Origin: Eubacterium sp.
GTDB lineage: Bacteria; Bacillota; Clostridia; Lachnospirales; Lachnospiraceae
Length of the DNA stretch: 64,000 bases
Direction: 5' to 3'
Assembly: GCA_017477505.1 (NCBI GenBank)
Contig: JAFUVQ010000037.1
Location: forward strand, 1 to 64,000
The notes under the pieces: model-generated
Databases searched by the model: none
What the model was told of the DNA's origin: nothing
Seen by the model: only the letters and a program-made list of their open reading frames with translations
Position numbers and translations under genes: made by a program
Part shown: piece after piece, positions 18,006 through 26,458 of the stretch
Position numbering within the stretch: the stretch's first letter is position 1
Layout of the letters: the number at the start of each line of letters is the position of its first letter

Positions 18006-18659
18006 ATGAATATACTGGCACCATCAATACTATCCATAGATTTTAATAACATGGGCAGAGATATCGGAAGGCTTCTTGAATCCGGTATAGAGTATATTCA
18101 TGTGGATGTAATGGACGGAATGTTCGTTCCCAACATTTCATTCGGCCCTCCTGTCATAAAATGCGTGAGAGAGGCTGCAGGCGATGCAAAGCTGGATGTG
18201 CACCTTATGATAGAGGAGCCTATCAGATATATAGATACATTTAAAAAATGCGGCGCGGATATGTTAACGGTACATGCTGAGGCGGCGGTTCATCTTGACA
18301 GGACGGTAAATGCCATAAGAGAGGCGGGTATGAGACCGGCTGTGGCAATTAATCCGGCTACTTCCATTCATGTACTGGATGATATACTTCCGCTTCTTGA
18401 TATGGTGCTTATCATGACGGTAAATCCGGGATATGGCGGACAGGAGCTTATACCATATACTCTTGATAAGGTACGTGCACTTAAGAAAGAGATTGACAGT
18501 AGAGGCCTTAGTACAGATATAGAGGTTGACGGCGGAGTGACGGCTGACAATATCAGTGATGTCGTAGATGCCGGGGCAAATGTGATAGTTGCAGGCTCAG
18601 CAGTCTTTAAGGGCGGCAATATTGAAGAAAACGTTAAGGAACTTAAAGCAAAGATTTAA
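18006..18659 (+). CDS. rpe: Ribulose-phosphate 3-epimerase
   Basis: A 217-residue TIM-barrel enzyme interconverting ribulose-5-phosphate and xylulose-5-phosphate. It has APSILSIDFNNMG, HVDVMDGMFVPNISFGP, DVHLMIEEP, MTVNPGYGGQ and EVDGGVTADNI, carrying the metal-binding His/Asp residues. It starts 1 nt after the rsgA stop with GGAGGAAATGGT upstream. It is the last gene of the conserved block; thiN was not found after it. Confidence 0.96.
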   Translation: MNILAPSILSIDFNNMGRDIGRLLESGIEYIHVDVMDGMFVPNISFGPPVIKCVREAAGDAKLDVHLMIEEPIRYIDTFKKCGADMLTVHAEAAVHLDRTVNAIREAGMRPAVAINPATSIHVLDDILPLLDMVLIMTVNPGYGGQELIPYTLDKVRALKKEIDSRGLSTDIEVDGGVTADNISDVVDAGANVIVAGSAVFKGGNIEENVKELKAKI

Positions 18660-18676
18660 GAATCGGAGGATATAAT

Positions 18677-19696
18677 TTGAGTCATAAGAAGAGCAGACAA
18701 TTCCATAGAGTTTTAGTGTGTTTTATGGTTTCGCTGCTTCTTCTTACATCCTGCGGAAGTACGGCGAAGAAGCAGGCAACAGCCACGGACGCTTCTGCTG
18801 CCGGCCATAATCACAGAGAGGATTTTACAGTCAGGAGTGATTATGTGAAAACCTCTTCCGATGAGGTTAAGGTTTATACACTTCCTGATGAAAAATCAGA
18901 GGTTTATATTAATCTGGTTAAGGGAGTGGATCTTTCGAGGACAGGATATACTCCTGAATGGACAGAGGTTTTGATAAACGGAGGATATTATTATATCCCC
19001 AGCAGTCAGTTGGAAAAGACTGAGATAAAATGGGCTACGGAGACAGATTCCGAGAAGGTGAATTATACTATATTCATTGATCCTGCAAAGCAGCTTATCA
19101 TAGATACCGAAAGGGAGAATCTCTCTCCTGCGGCAGATCTCGGTACTAAAATGAAGATGGCTCAGGGCGGGGCCGGAACAGTTACCGGTTCATTTGAATA
19201 TGCAGTCAATCTTGAGGTCGCAGAGGTTCTCGAGGATGAACTTACGAAGAGGGGCTACAATGTAATTCTTTCGAGAGAAACCAATAATGTAAATATAAGC
19301 AATGCCCAGCGTGCGGTAATGGCAAACAAGGCTGAGGCGGATATCTTTATACGTATCGACACGCCGGTTCTTCAGAATCCTGAAATATCAGGGGTACTGG
19401 GATTTGTTACTACATCTACAAATCCTTATACAGGTAATAATTATCATAACAGTTACCTGCTCAGTTATTCGATTCTGGAGTCGATATGCAGTAAGACTAA
19501 TCTTACTCTTATGGGGGTTTATGAAACAGATAATATGACAGCACTCAATTATTGTGATATGCCTGCAACTGTGATAGATGTAGGATTTCTGTCAAATATA
19601 AATGATGATGCCAACCTTTCATCTGCGGAGTATAAGAGCCTTCTGGCTGTAAAGATCGCGGATGGCATAGATAAGTATTTCAGCGAAAAGAGATAG
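18677..19696 (+). CDS. Lipoprotein with degenerate amidase_3 (N-acetylmuramoyl-L-alanine amidase) fold
   Basis: A 339-residue predicted lipoprotein with lipobox LLTSC (Cys26). The TTG start is chosen because GGAGG (18665-18669) sits 7 nt upstream. Residues 40-115 look SH3-like. Residues 128-339 follow the amidase_3 pattern, including LTKRGYNVILSRETNNVNIS and AQRAVMANKAEADIFIRI. The catalytic positions are changed: the zinc His of the DxGH motif is Lys (DPAKQ, 135-139), the second His motif reads RIDTP (226-230), and the C-terminal Glu of the VExGF motif is Asp301 (IDVGF). Only Glu174 of the zinc set appears kept. I infer an inactive peptidoglycan-binding or regulatory relative. Confidence 0.82.
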   Translation: MSHKKSRQFHRVLVCFMVSLLLLTSCGSTAKKQATATDASAAGHNHREDFTVRSDYVKTSSDEVKVYTLPDEKSEVYINLVKGVDLSRTGYTPEWTEVLINGGYYYIPSSQLEKTEIKWATETDSEKVNYTIFIDPAKQLIIDTERENLSPAADLGTKMKMAQGGAGTVTGSFEYAVNLEVAEVLEDELTKRGYNVILSRETNNVNISNAQRAVMANKAEADIFIRIDTPVLQNPEISGVLGFVTTSTNPYTGNNYHNSYLLSYSILESICSKTNLTLMGVYETDNMTALNYCDMPATVIDVGFLSNINDDANLSSAEYKSLLAVKIADGIDKYFSEKR

Positions 19697-19729
19697 GTTT
19701 TCGGATGTTATAACAGGGGTACCGGGCTT

Positions 19730-21838
19730 ATGGATAAGAGTAAAAAGGTATATAAGAAAATCAATAAAACAGGAATTGTCGGAACTATCATTACATTTCT
19801 TATTTTCGGAGCATTTTCAGCATTTCTTCTGATAACTCTATATTTATTCTTTACCACATATGCTATTGAATCGAAGATTCAGGGAGACTACTGGCAGCTT
19901 GCGGATATAGCTGACGATATGGCAGATGACAGCATAACAGATACCCAGATGAAAGAACGGCTTGATAGGATGGGTGGCAGCTATGTAATTCTTGACGGCA
20001 ACAGAAATATCATTCAAAAGAAGGGTGAGGCATCTTTCAGGACCGATGACAAGGGCATAATCAACAGAATAGGAACCAGGAATATCAAGGGATACATTGA
20101 CAAAAGCGACAGTCTGGTACAGAGATCTTTCTATGGCGGTATCTCCCTTAGCTGGAAAAAACTTTTGACCAGTAACCTGGAAATACCGGGGTTAAGTGAC
20201 CTTGAAATAAATCTGGAAACAAAAGAAAATGATGATGATGATGAAGACGAGGTTGGTTTTACATACAATACAGAATTTCAGGAAAAGTATAATGAACTGA
20301 TGGATGAAAGATATAAGAACGACCATGATGTTGGATTCCTCGAGGTACCTCTGTGGCTGGAATATCCGGTTGAACAGAAGGATGAATTTATAGTATACAG
20401 AACAGTATTTGATATTAAATTGAGAGATGCCGATCTGGCTATAGAAATCTTTTTACTCACGGCAGTTTTCGTATCTGTTGTCCTGCATGTTCTGCTGATA
20501 ATGGGAATCGTAAATTTCGTAAGGCAGAGACGTATACTGAATATGTTCCTTACCGATACGGTTACGGGAGGCCATAACTGGATGTGGTTCCTGATAAAGG
20601 GTGAGCATCTTCTTAAGAAAAGGTCTGTTTCAAAGATTCCTTATGCCATGGTCAGCATGTCCATGGTCAATTACAGAAGCTATACACTGTGTCATTCGGT
20701 GAGAGATGGTGAGAGATTACTAAAGAAACTGAATTACAGCCTGTCAAGAGAACTGAGACCTCGTGAACTCATGGCGCATGCAGCTACGGGCGAATTTTCA
20801 CTTATCCTGCGTGCTGAAAATGATGATGATCTGAAGCAAAGACTTAATACCATAATCGGGAAGCTGTCGACAATTGAAAGTCCGCATGTGTTCCATTTCC
20901 ACGCGGGTGTAAACGTTATGAAGCCGGCCATGGATGAGAACGGCCGCATCCATAGAAGAAAGAATGTAAATATTGAGGATGAATACAATAAAGCCTGCGC
21001 TGCTAAAAACAGGCTTTTGGACAATGACGATTCAGCAGTTTCCTTCTTTGATACAAATCTTGTTGAAGAAGAAAAGTGGGTTGATACCGTAAATGAAAAG
21101 CAGCTCGAAGCACTTAAGAATGAGGAATACAAGGTTTATTATCAGCCGAAATACGATCCGAGAACAAATGAGCTTAAGGGCGCGGAAGCACTTATCAGGT
21201 GGGAATCACCGGAATTCGGATTTGTTACTCCGAACCGTATAATTCCAATATTTGAGAAAAACGGATTCATCGTTAATATAGATAATTACATGATCACCCA
21301 CGTTGCGAGAGATCAGAAGATGTGGCTTGATAAAGGCTTAAAATGCGTTCCGGTTTCAGTAAACGTATCAAGAGCACATTTTGTAGATGCGGATCTTGCA
21401 GAACAGATAAGAGACATGGTCGACAGAGAAGGAGCGCCGCATAACCTTATAGAGATAGAGCTTACGGAAAGCGCTTTCTTTGATGATAAGAAAGCAATGA
21501 TAACAACAATAAAGAAGCTGAAGAATTATGGTTTCCAGGTATCCATGGATGATTTCGGGGCAGGATATTCATCGCTGAATTCACTTAAAGATATGCCGCT
21601 TGACGTATTGAAGCTGGATGCAGATTTCTTCAGAGGAGAAAACGCCGGCGAGAGAGGCGACATAGTAGTCAAAGAAGCTATAAAACTTGCCAAGAGCCTC
21701 AACATGAGAACCGTTGCAGAAGGCGTCGAGGAGAAAGAACAGGTCGACTTCCTCGCGGAGCAGGGCTGCGATATGATCCAGGGCTATTATTACGCAAAGC
21801 CAATGCCCAAGACCGATTACGAAACCAGAATGCACTAA
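19730..21838 (+). CDS. Membrane EAL-domain c-di-GMP phosphodiesterase with degenerate GGDEF
   Basis: A 702-residue protein. TM1 lies near 15-42, an extracytoplasmic sensor region at 45-230, TM2 near 235-262, a GGDEF-like domain near 270-430 and an EAL domain near 460-702. The diguanylate cyclase motif is lost (TGEFSL at 353-358). The EAL domain keeps its residues: EAL at 486-488 (EALIRW), VSVNVSR, IEIELTES, MDDFGAGYSSL, LKLDADFF, VAEGVEE and QGYYYAKPMP. It should hydrolyse c-di-GMP to pGpG in response to an unknown external signal. It is monocistronic or follows the amidase-like gene after 33 nt. Confidence 0.93.
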   Translation: MDKSKKVYKKINKTGIVGTIITFLIFGAFSAFLLITLYLFFTTYAIESKIQGDYWQLADIADDMADDSITDTQMKERLDRMGGSYVILDGNRNIIQKKGEASFRTDDKGIINRIGTRNIKGYIDKSDSLVQRSFYGGISLSWKKLLTSNLEIPGLSDLEINLETKENDDDDEDEVGFTYNTEFQEKYNELMDERYKNDHDVGFLEVPLWLEYPVEQKDEFIVYRTVFDIKLRDADLAIEIFLLTAVFVSVVLHVLLIMGIVNFVRQRRILNMFLTDTVTGGHNWMWFLIKGEHLLKKRSVSKIPYAMVSMSMVNYRSYTLCHSVRDGERLLKKLNYSLSRELRPRELMAHAATGEFSLILRAENDDDLKQRLNTIIGKLSTIESPHVFHFHAGVNVMKPAMDENGRIHRRKNVNIEDEYNKACAAKNRLLDNDDSAVSFFDTNLVEEEKWVDTVNEKQLEALKNEEYKVYYQPKYDPRTNELKGAEALIRWESPEFGFVTPNRIIPIFEKNGFIVNIDNYMITHVARDQKMWLDKGLKCVPVSVNVSRAHFVDADLAEQIRDMVDREGAPHNLIEIELTESAFFDDKKAMITTIKKLKNYGFQVSMDDFGAGYSSLNSLKDMPLDVLKLDADFFRGENAGERGDIVVKEAIKLAKSLNMRTVAEGVEEKEQVDFLAEQGCDMIQGYYYAKPMPKTDYETRMH

Positions 21839-21935
21839 ATATGAACAAACTATTAAGTGCCTGTCACCGTGATAACTGTTAATCGCCTGTCACCGCAAAA
21901 AAAAATATGAACAAACTGTTAAGTGCCTGTCACCG
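21838..21935 (+). repeat. Three direct repeats ending GCCTGTCACCG
   Basis: Copies at 21838-21869, 21871-21895 (shorter and diverged) and 21904-21935 all share a TTAA-core followed by CGCCTGTCACCG or GTGCCTGTCACCG. The first starts in the EAL stop codon. No ORF is present. Similar GTGACAGGCAC-type words are known to me as REP-like sequences in Firmicutes; that link is an inference. Confidence 0.7.
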
Positions 21936-21946
21936 TAATAAAGTTC

Positions 21947-21975
21947 TTGACAGTCAATCTCTTTTGTGTTAGCTT
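21947..21975 (+). promoter_or_regulatory. Promoter of the leuA T-box transcript
   Basis: TTGACA at 21947-21952, a 17-nt spacer, and TAGCTT at 21970-21975. It immediately precedes the T-box leader. Confidence 0.55.
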
Positions 21976-21984
21976 AAGGGAACA

Positions 21985-22274
21985 ATCTAATATGTTAAAT
22001 GCATTGAAGAGGACTAGTAGGATGCAGGGAGCTACGGAGAGATCTGCCGGGTGGTGCGAGGCAGCTGTGAAGTGTATCTGAACTCACCTTGGAGCAGCCG
22101 GATGAATGAGCATATGCTCGTAGTAGTTTAGGACGGAGCCCAACCGTTACAGTGGGAGGATATAAGATTCGTTGAATCCGTATCCGCAGAGTGCATATCT
22201 TTTTGATATGAAGTAGAGTGGTACCGCGCGATATAGCGTCTCTATAGTAGTTGATACTGTAGAGACGTTTTTTT
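21985..22274 (+). promoter_or_regulatory. T-box riboswitch, tRNA-Leu specific
   Basis: Stem I segment GAGAG...GGTGGTGCGAGGCAG lies near 22037-22066. The specifier loop GAA-CUC-ACC places CUC (Leu) at 22083-22085. The antiterminator T-box AGAGTGGTACCGCG is at 22215-22228. A terminator follows. The specifier loop lines up with that of the trp leader (GAA-codon-AC). It controls leuA downstream. The leader start is estimated. Confidence 0.92.
22237..22274 (+). terminator. T-box attenuator terminator (leu)
   Basis: CGTCTCTATAGTA (22237-22249) pairs with TACTGTAGAGACG (22255-22267) with one mismatch region, followed by seven Ts. Confidence 0.9.
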
Positions 22275-22327
22275 ACGTTTTAGAAAACTCAGTTTCTGAC
22301 GGCGCCGGGAAACTAAATTAAGTATTG

Positions 22328-22356
22328 TTGAAAAAACATGGTAATCATAGTACAAT
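22328..22356 (+). promoter_or_regulatory. Second promoter between the leu attenuator and leuA
   Basis: TTGAAA at 22328-22333, exactly 17 nt, TACAAT at 22351-22356. It lies downstream of the T-box terminator. Transcription would start close to the GGAGG at 22365, giving a very short 5' leader that bypasses tRNA-Leu control. Confidence 0.55.
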
Positions 22357-22377
22357 ATAATTTTGGAGGACGAGAAT

Positions 22378-24051
22378 ATGAAGAATTACGAACATTACAG
22401 AAGAGGTTATTATATGCCACCGGTGGACTCCACCGAATGGGTAAAGAAAGAGTATGTCGATAAAGCTCCTATCTGGTGCAGTGTCGACCTTAGAGACGGA
22501 AATCAGGCACTCATAGTACCTATGAGCCTGGATGAAAAAATCGAGTTTTATAAAGAACTCATCAGAGTAGGTTTTAAGGAGATAGAGGTAGGATTCCCTG
22601 CTGCAAGTGATACTGAGTATGAATTCTGCAGAAGACTTATAGAGGATGATCTTATACCTGATGACGTTACTATACAGGTACTTACTCAGGCCAGAGAGCA
22701 TATCATCAAGAAAACATTTGATGCCGTTAAGGGAGCTAATCCTAAAAATGTAATCGTGCATCTTTATAATTCAACCAGCGTTGCTCAGCGTGAGCAGGTG
22801 TTCAAAAAATCCAAAGAGGAGATAAAGCAGCTTGCTATCGACGGAGCTGAACTTCTTAAGCAACTTGCGGATGAAGCAGGTGCTCCATACAGATTCGAGT
22901 ATTCTCCTGAAAGTTTCACAGGTACAGAACCTGAATATGCACTTGAGGTTTGTAATGCGGTTCTTGATGTATGGAAGCCAACAGCTGACAGAACAGCTAT
23001 AATAAACCTTCCGGCAACGGTTGAACTGTCACTTCCTCATGTATATGCAAGCCAGATTGAGTACTTAAGTAAAAATCTTAAGTACAGAGAAAATGTTGTG
23101 CTTTCACTTCATCCGCACAATGACCGTGGATGTGGTGTCGCAGATGCAGAGCTCGGACTTCTTGCGGGAGCTGACAGAATCGAAGGAACTCTTTTCGGAA
23201 ATGGTGAGAGAACGGGAAATGTTGATATAATAACACTCGCTCTCAATATGTATACCCACGGAGTTGATCCTTGCCTTGACTTTACAGATATGCCGCATAT
23301 TCAGGAGAGATATGAGACTCTTACAGGTATGCAGGTTCATATGAGACAGCCTTATTGCGGCAAACTTGTATTTGCTGCTTTCTCAGGTTCTCATCAGGAT
23401 GCCATAGCCAAGGGAATGAAGTTCAGGGAAAATGATCCGAAGAGTATGTGGACCGTTCCTTACCTTCCGCTTAATCCTGAAGATATCGGCCGTACTTATG
23501 ACGGTGACGTTATCCGTATCAACAGTCAGTCCGGTAAGGGTGGTATAGGTTTCATACTTGAGACCAAGTACGGATTCGATCTTCCTAAGTCAATGAAGGA
23601 AGATGTGGGATATACAGTAAAGGGTATTTCCGATCATCAGCATAAAGAGCTTGAAAGTGACGAAGTGCTTGATGTATTTAAAAATGAATATATCAATGTT
23701 GAAGGTCCTATTAAGTATATTGAGTGCCACTTCAAGCAGGAAGACGGTATTAAGTGTGAGCTTACTATTGAGAGAGACGGAATTAAAAAGGTTTACCATG
23801 GTCAGGGTAACGGACGTCTTGACGCGGTCAGCAATGCTCTTATGAGACATTTCAAGATTTCATTTAATATAAACAGCTATGAGGAACATGCTCTTAACAG
23901 AGGTTCCAATTCCAAGGCATGTTCATATGTAGCTATTCAGATGGATGGTCAGGAAAAGGAATTCTGGGGAGCAGGTATTGATGATGATATCATCGTATCA
24001 TCAGTATATGCACTTATAAGTGCTGTTAACCGTGCCATAGCGGAGGGTTAA
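22378..24051 (+). CDS. leuA: 2-isopropylmalate synthase (long form)
   Basis: A 557-residue Claisen-condensing enzyme committing 2-oxoisovalerate and acetyl-CoA to leucine. The TIM-barrel catalytic part has VDLRDGNQALIVPMS, EVGFPAASDTEYEF, LHPHNDRGCGVADAE with the metal His pair and FGNGERTGNVDI. The C-terminal part (about 430-557) has the leucine-sensing regulatory fold. Length matches the actinobacterial/clostridial long LeuA subtype. The frame starts at TTG 22363, but GGAGG at 22365-22369 points to ATG 22378. It is preceded by the Leu T-box and a possible bypass promoter. No leuBCD is in the window. Confidence 0.95.
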   Translation: MKNYEHYRRGYYMPPVDSTEWVKKEYVDKAPIWCSVDLRDGNQALIVPMSLDEKIEFYKELIRVGFKEIEVGFPAASDTEYEFCRRLIEDDLIPDDVTIQVLTQAREHIIKKTFDAVKGANPKNVIVHLYNSTSVAQREQVFKKSKEEIKQLAIDGAELLKQLADEAGAPYRFEYSPESFTGTEPEYALEVCNAVLDVWKPTADRTAIINLPATVELSLPHVYASQIEYLSKNLKYRENVVLSLHPHNDRGCGVADAELGLLAGADRIEGTLFGNGERTGNVDIITLALNMYTHGVDPCLDFTDMPHIQERYETLTGMQVHMRQPYCGKLVFAAFSGSHQDAIAKGMKFRENDPKSMWTVPYLPLNPEDIGRTYDGDVIRINSQSGKGGIGFILETKYGFDLPKSMKEDVGYTVKGISDHQHKELESDEVLDVFKNEYINVEGPIKYIECHFKQEDGIKCELTIERDGIKKVYHGQGNGRLDAVSNALMRHFKISFNINSYEEHALNRGSNSKACSYVAIQMDGQEKEFWGAGIDDDIIVSSVYALISAVNRAIAEG

Positions 24052-24054
24052 AGT

Positions 24055-25179
24055 ATGGGGGCACTTTCGGAAGGTAGAGAGTATCTTTCAACTATGCAGG
24101 AAGAGCTGGCGGAGGTTGAAAGGCTTAAAAGAGAACTGGACGGCCTAAAGTCCGATCAGAAAAAACTTGAGAAGGATATAGTTTCAACCGAAAAATCCAT
24201 AAAGAATGAGATAGCTTCTACCATTAAGAGAAAAAGAAATGACCTTAAGGATGAATATGCCCAGAAGACTCACGAAGTAAACAATGAAAAGAAGGGGATA
24301 GAACAGCAGAAAAGCAGGAAGCGTTCCAGAGAGGTCGCAGCCCGTGTGGGTGACGAGACAAGTATGCTTGTCAATGAAAATAAAGAGATACGTAAGGATA
24401 TCATGAGATATCTCAGGGAAAATCGTGTTCCGAAGATATTCCGGAATCGTGTTTTTGAAGTACTCTTTGATCCCGTCGGACTGGTCGACTGGGGCGAATT
24501 CCTGGCTGCCGGCTTTGTGGCATTTCTGTTGATTCCGTGGCTGATCTATCAGCTGGGGCAGTTCACCGGAATTTATAATGAACTGAATACTGCCAACAAA
24601 AAAGTATTTCTTGTTATTCTTGTGGCAGTATGGATAATTCTGGTTCTGGTGGTTTATTTCCTTATCTATGCAAATGTAAAGATGAAGTATAAGGATGTCT
24701 TTACGCAGACCAGGGAGCTCCGCAGGGAGATAAATGTAAATGATAAGAAGATAAATGATATAAAGAGAAATATCCATCGTGACAAGGATGATTCCAAGTA
24801 TGATCTGGATGAGTTCAACGTGAAGATACAACTTGCTGAAGAAAAACAGGAAGCTATCAACTTTGACAGAAATAATGCTCTTAAAGATTTTGATGAAAAT
24901 GTAACGAAGAGCATTACTGACGAGATAACTGAAAAGAGAACTCCCGAGCTTGAAGAAAAGAAGAAGGCTCTGGAAGAATTAATAGAGAAAACAGAAGAGA
25001 TAAATGCTGAATATGATTCTGCTTCAGCGGATATTGATTCTAAGTACATAAGCGAACTGGGTGCGGATATAGTCCGCCCTGATGTCATAGACAAACTGGC
25101 GAAGATCATGGATGAAGGTAAAGCTTCTACCATAGGAGACGCTATAGAAGTTCTGAAGGGAAAGAATAGTGCAGACTGA
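24055..25179 (+). CDS. Coiled-coil protein with two membrane helices, function unknown
   Basis: A 374-residue protein that I cannot assign. Residues 10-125 are a charged coiled coil (LAEVERLKRELDGLKSDQKK). Two hydrophobic helices lie near 145-166 (FLAAGFVAFLLIPWLIY) and 181-206 (VFLVILVAVWIILVLVVYF). A second coiled coil covers about 212-345. The C-terminal 30 residues (DIVRPDVIDKLAKIMDEGKA) look like a small helical motif. It starts 3 nt after the leuA stop and overlaps the next gene by 11 nt, so it is co-transcribed with both. Both coiled coils probably face the same side of the membrane. A structural or scaffold role is only a guess. Confidence 0.87.
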   Translation: MGALSEGREYLSTMQEELAEVERLKRELDGLKSDQKKLEKDIVSTEKSIKNEIASTIKRKRNDLKDEYAQKTHEVNNEKKGIEQQKSRKRSREVAARVGDETSMLVNENKEIRKDIMRYLRENRVPKIFRNRVFEVLFDPVGLVDWGEFLAAGFVAFLLIPWLIYQLGQFTGIYNELNTANKKVFLVILVAVWIILVLVVYFLIYANVKMKYKDVFTQTRELRREINVNDKKINDIKRNIHRDKDDSKYDLDEFNVKIQLAEEKQEAINFDRNNALKDFDENVTKSITDEITEKRTPELEEKKKALEELIEKTEEINAEYDSASADIDSKYISELGADIVRPDVIDKLAKIMDEGKASTIGDAIEVLKGKNSAD

Positions 25180-26458
25180 AAACCTCAGAGAATTGCATAA
25201 GAAAGAAGATAATGTTATCGATGGCGGCGGAAGTGAAGAGCTGAGGAGAGAAAACCGTGAGATACATGAGAGAAGAAGAATAGGAAACAGGAAGTTAAAG
25301 CTTCTGGTACTATTAATTCTGTTTGTGGCTCTCATAGTTTCGGGCATAGTATTTTTCATTTCCAGCAGAAGAAGCTATAAAAGCTATAAGGTTGTGAGCA
25401 GTGTTGATACCGCATTTGATTCTGATTCGGAATATCTTGAATTTGCGGGTAATCTTCTTAAGTACAGCCCGGCGGGTGTTTCATACATTAACCAGAGTGG
25501 TGAAACTGTATGGACTGCCGGCGTAAACATGAATTCACCTATAGCTGAGATCAGCGGCGGCTATGCCGTTGTAGCTGATAAGGGCGGTAACAGTGTTGCA
25601 GTCTACAATGTGGACGGAGAGGTTACCAGCGAGACCATGCCATATAAGATATGCGACGTGGATATTTCTTCTTCAGGCGCTTTTGTGGTTGTTCTGGAGA
25701 GTGATTCCGCAAATTATACCAGCATGTACAGCAGGGTCGGAGATAAGATATATGAGATAAAGACATCTATCAAGAACAGCGGTTATCCTGTGGATGTAAC
25801 ACTTTCTGATGACGGACAGAAGCTTTTCACAAGCTATCTGTATCTTTCGGGAGTTACCCCGAAGATAAATCTTACAGCCTATAACTTCGGAGACGTAGGT
25901 CAGAATGAAAATGCCGACCGTATGGTGGGTGGATATTCATTTGAGGAAGAAATGATACCCAAGGTGGAATTTGTGTCGAATGATACAGTTGCGGCTTTCG
26001 CTGATTCCGAGATAATTATCTATGCCATGAAGGAAAAACCCAGCGAGAAGGTCAGAATTCCTTATGAGACCAATATACTCAGCATCTTCTATGGCAAAGA
26101 TTACGTAGGCATCATAGAGAAAAATGCCAGCGTGGTTCTTACGGGAACTGCAACTGACAGTAAAAGAAAAGCATCAGATTCCGTTTATCGTATGAAAGTT
26201 TATGATTTTTCCGGAAATGAAAGATTCAGCTATGATTTTGACATGGATTATGAAAGAGTCATTGCCAGCGATAAAGAGATTATCATTTCCGGCGGATCGG
26301 CTATCGATATTGTAAGCATGAACGGCAGAAGCAGATTCATTTATAATTTCAGCGCTCCTGTAAGGAATATTATTCCGACTTCAGGAAGGAACAAATACAT
26401 TATTACATTTGATGACAGAACAGAAACCATAAAACTCAGTAAAAAGGAAGAAGAATGA
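25169..26458 (+). CDS. DUF5711-like membrane-anchored beta-propeller protein
   Basis: A 429-residue protein. A charged 40-residue N-terminal tail is followed by one membrane helix (about 43-66) and an external domain built of short beta-repeats, as in a propeller (for example EISGGYAVVADKGGNSVAV, near 120-138). It resembles the DUF5711 family of clostridia, whose function is unknown. The GTG start at 25169 lies inside the previous gene with AAGGGA upstream; the coupling argues for this start. The stop overlaps the CvpA-like gene (ATGATG at 26455). Confidence 0.8.
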   Translation: MQTENLRELHKKEDNVIDGGGSEELRRENREIHERRRIGNRKLKLLVLLILFVALIVSGIVFFISSRRSYKSYKVVSSVDTAFDSDSEYLEFAGNLLKYSPAGVSYINQSGETVWTAGVNMNSPIAEISGGYAVVADKGGNSVAVYNVDGEVTSETMPYKICDVDISSSGAFVVVLESDSANYTSMYSRVGDKIYEIKTSIKNSGYPVDVTLSDDGQKLFTSYLYLSGVTPKINLTAYNFGDVGQNENADRMVGGYSFEEEMIPKVEFVSNDTVAAFADSEIIIYAMKEKPSEKVRIPYETNILSIFYGKDYVGIIEKNASVVLTGTATDSKRKASDSVYRMKVYDFSGNERFSYDFDMDYERVIASDKEIIISGGSAIDIVSMNGRSRFIYNFSAPVRNIIPTSGRNKYIITFDDRTETIKLSKKEEE

